Shown piece by piece: positions 11,932 to 12,134 of a stretch of 12,134 bases of DNA (its first letter is position 1; each line of letters begins with the position of its first letter). Origin of the DNA: Fibrobacterales bacterium. Its GTDB lineage: Bacteria; Fibrobacterota; Fibrobacteria; Fibrobacterales; Fibrobacteraceae. The notes below the pieces were generated by a model. That model did no database searches. It was given only the letters and a program-made list of their open reading frames with translations, and had not been told where the DNA came from. Position numbers and translations under genes: made by a program. The stretch lies in the NCBI GenBank assembly GCA_025997455.1, contig BNUP01000063.1, forward strand, positions 1 to 12,134, in the 5' to 3' direction.

Positions 11932-12134
11932 TTATGCCGATTTTTTCTGTTTCAAATGTTGGTGATGTCCGTTTATGTAGTCGTTTGTGCGGGGGTCTTT
12001 TGGGTGGTTGAAAACTTCTTCGGTTAAGCCGCTCTCTATAATTTGTCCTTCATAAAAGAAGGCGGCGCGGTCGGAAACTCGTGCTGCTTGTTGCATATTG
12101 TGCGTGACTATTACAATGGTGTATTCGTTGCGGA
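11932..12134 (-). CDS. pstB: Phosphate ABC transporter ATP-binding protein PstB, C-terminal part
   Basis: Only the last 66 codons lie in the window; the gene continues beyond 12134. The sequence starts RNEYTIVIVTHNMQQAARVS, the H-loop region of PstB, where the switch His is in VTHNMQQA. It continues with DRAAFFYEGQIIESG and VFNHPKDPRTNDYINGHH, the usual PstB ending KDKRTEDYITGRFG in slightly divergent form. PstB powers high-affinity phosphate uptake with PstA, PstC and PstS, and is often followed by phoU. Here phoU does not follow: the next genes downstream belong to the PASTA operon, behind its own promoter and over 350 nt of repeats. Confidence 0.95.
   Translation of the reverse strand, partial: RNEYTIVIVTHNMQQAARVSDRAAFFYEGQIIESGLTEEVFNHPKDPRTNDYINGHHQHLKQKKSA

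Overview
The window looks like a chromosomal segment of a moderately AT-rich, Gram-negative (double-membrane) anaerobe-type bacterium, most plausibly from the Fibrobacterota or a neighbouring FCB-group lineage. This is inferred from four things: outer-membrane-type lipoproteins, a C-terminal sorting domain of the type IX (Por) kind, a membrane PASTA protein without a kinase domain, and an AAA-ATPase-like/PD-(D/E)XK_9 family gene. Clear Shine-Dalgarno sites in front of several genes argue against a typical Bacteroidota genome. The assignment is tentative.

Layout. 1-354: two tandem 177-bp copies of a three-hairpin repeat element. 355-655: no gene, but REP-like hairpins, a C-rich tract and a promoter. 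656-1562: a two-gene cassette of unknown function (58 and 242 aa). 1738-4281: an operon of a membrane-anchored TPR protein (YfgM-like) and a membrane-anchored parvulin/SurA-type chaperone (PpiD-like). 4426-5496: a lysophospholipid/lipid A acyltransferase-like gene carrying three palindromic insertions. 5515-6266: an AAA-ATPase-like/PDDEXK_9 gene reduced to its first codons and its C-terminal half by an internal deletion. Then, on the minus strand from 11565 down to 6270, a tightly overlapping four-gene operon: PASTA membrane protein, TPR lipoprotein, LolB-like lipoprotein, and an exported M6-metalloprotease-like protein with a destroyed active site. 11566-11931 holds a promoter and several REP-like hairpins. 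The 3' end of pstB (phosphate ABC transporter ATPase, minus strand) closes the window.

The theme of the recognisable genes is envelope biogenesis: YfgM/PpiD at the Sec translocon, an acyltransferase, lipoproteins and an exported surface protein. The most interesting signal is not a gene. It is a family of structured palindromic elements: four full copies sharing a GCGACAYGGGC...GCCGTCGY core stem with compensatory base changes, plus two single-hairpin relatives. These elements have entered protein-coding genes while keeping them open. One copy sits precisely in the n-region of the M6-like signal peptide, where removing 147 nt (49 codons) restores a textbook signal sequence. Three insertions lie in one acyltransferase gene. 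This resembles in principle the Rickettsia palindromic elements, but I do not recognise the family.

A second regional signal is the 12-mer TTTTCTACATTT (once with a final A), found close upstream of four of the five apparent transcription units and probably the promoter -10 region. Three of the four copies follow pyrimidine-rich sequence.
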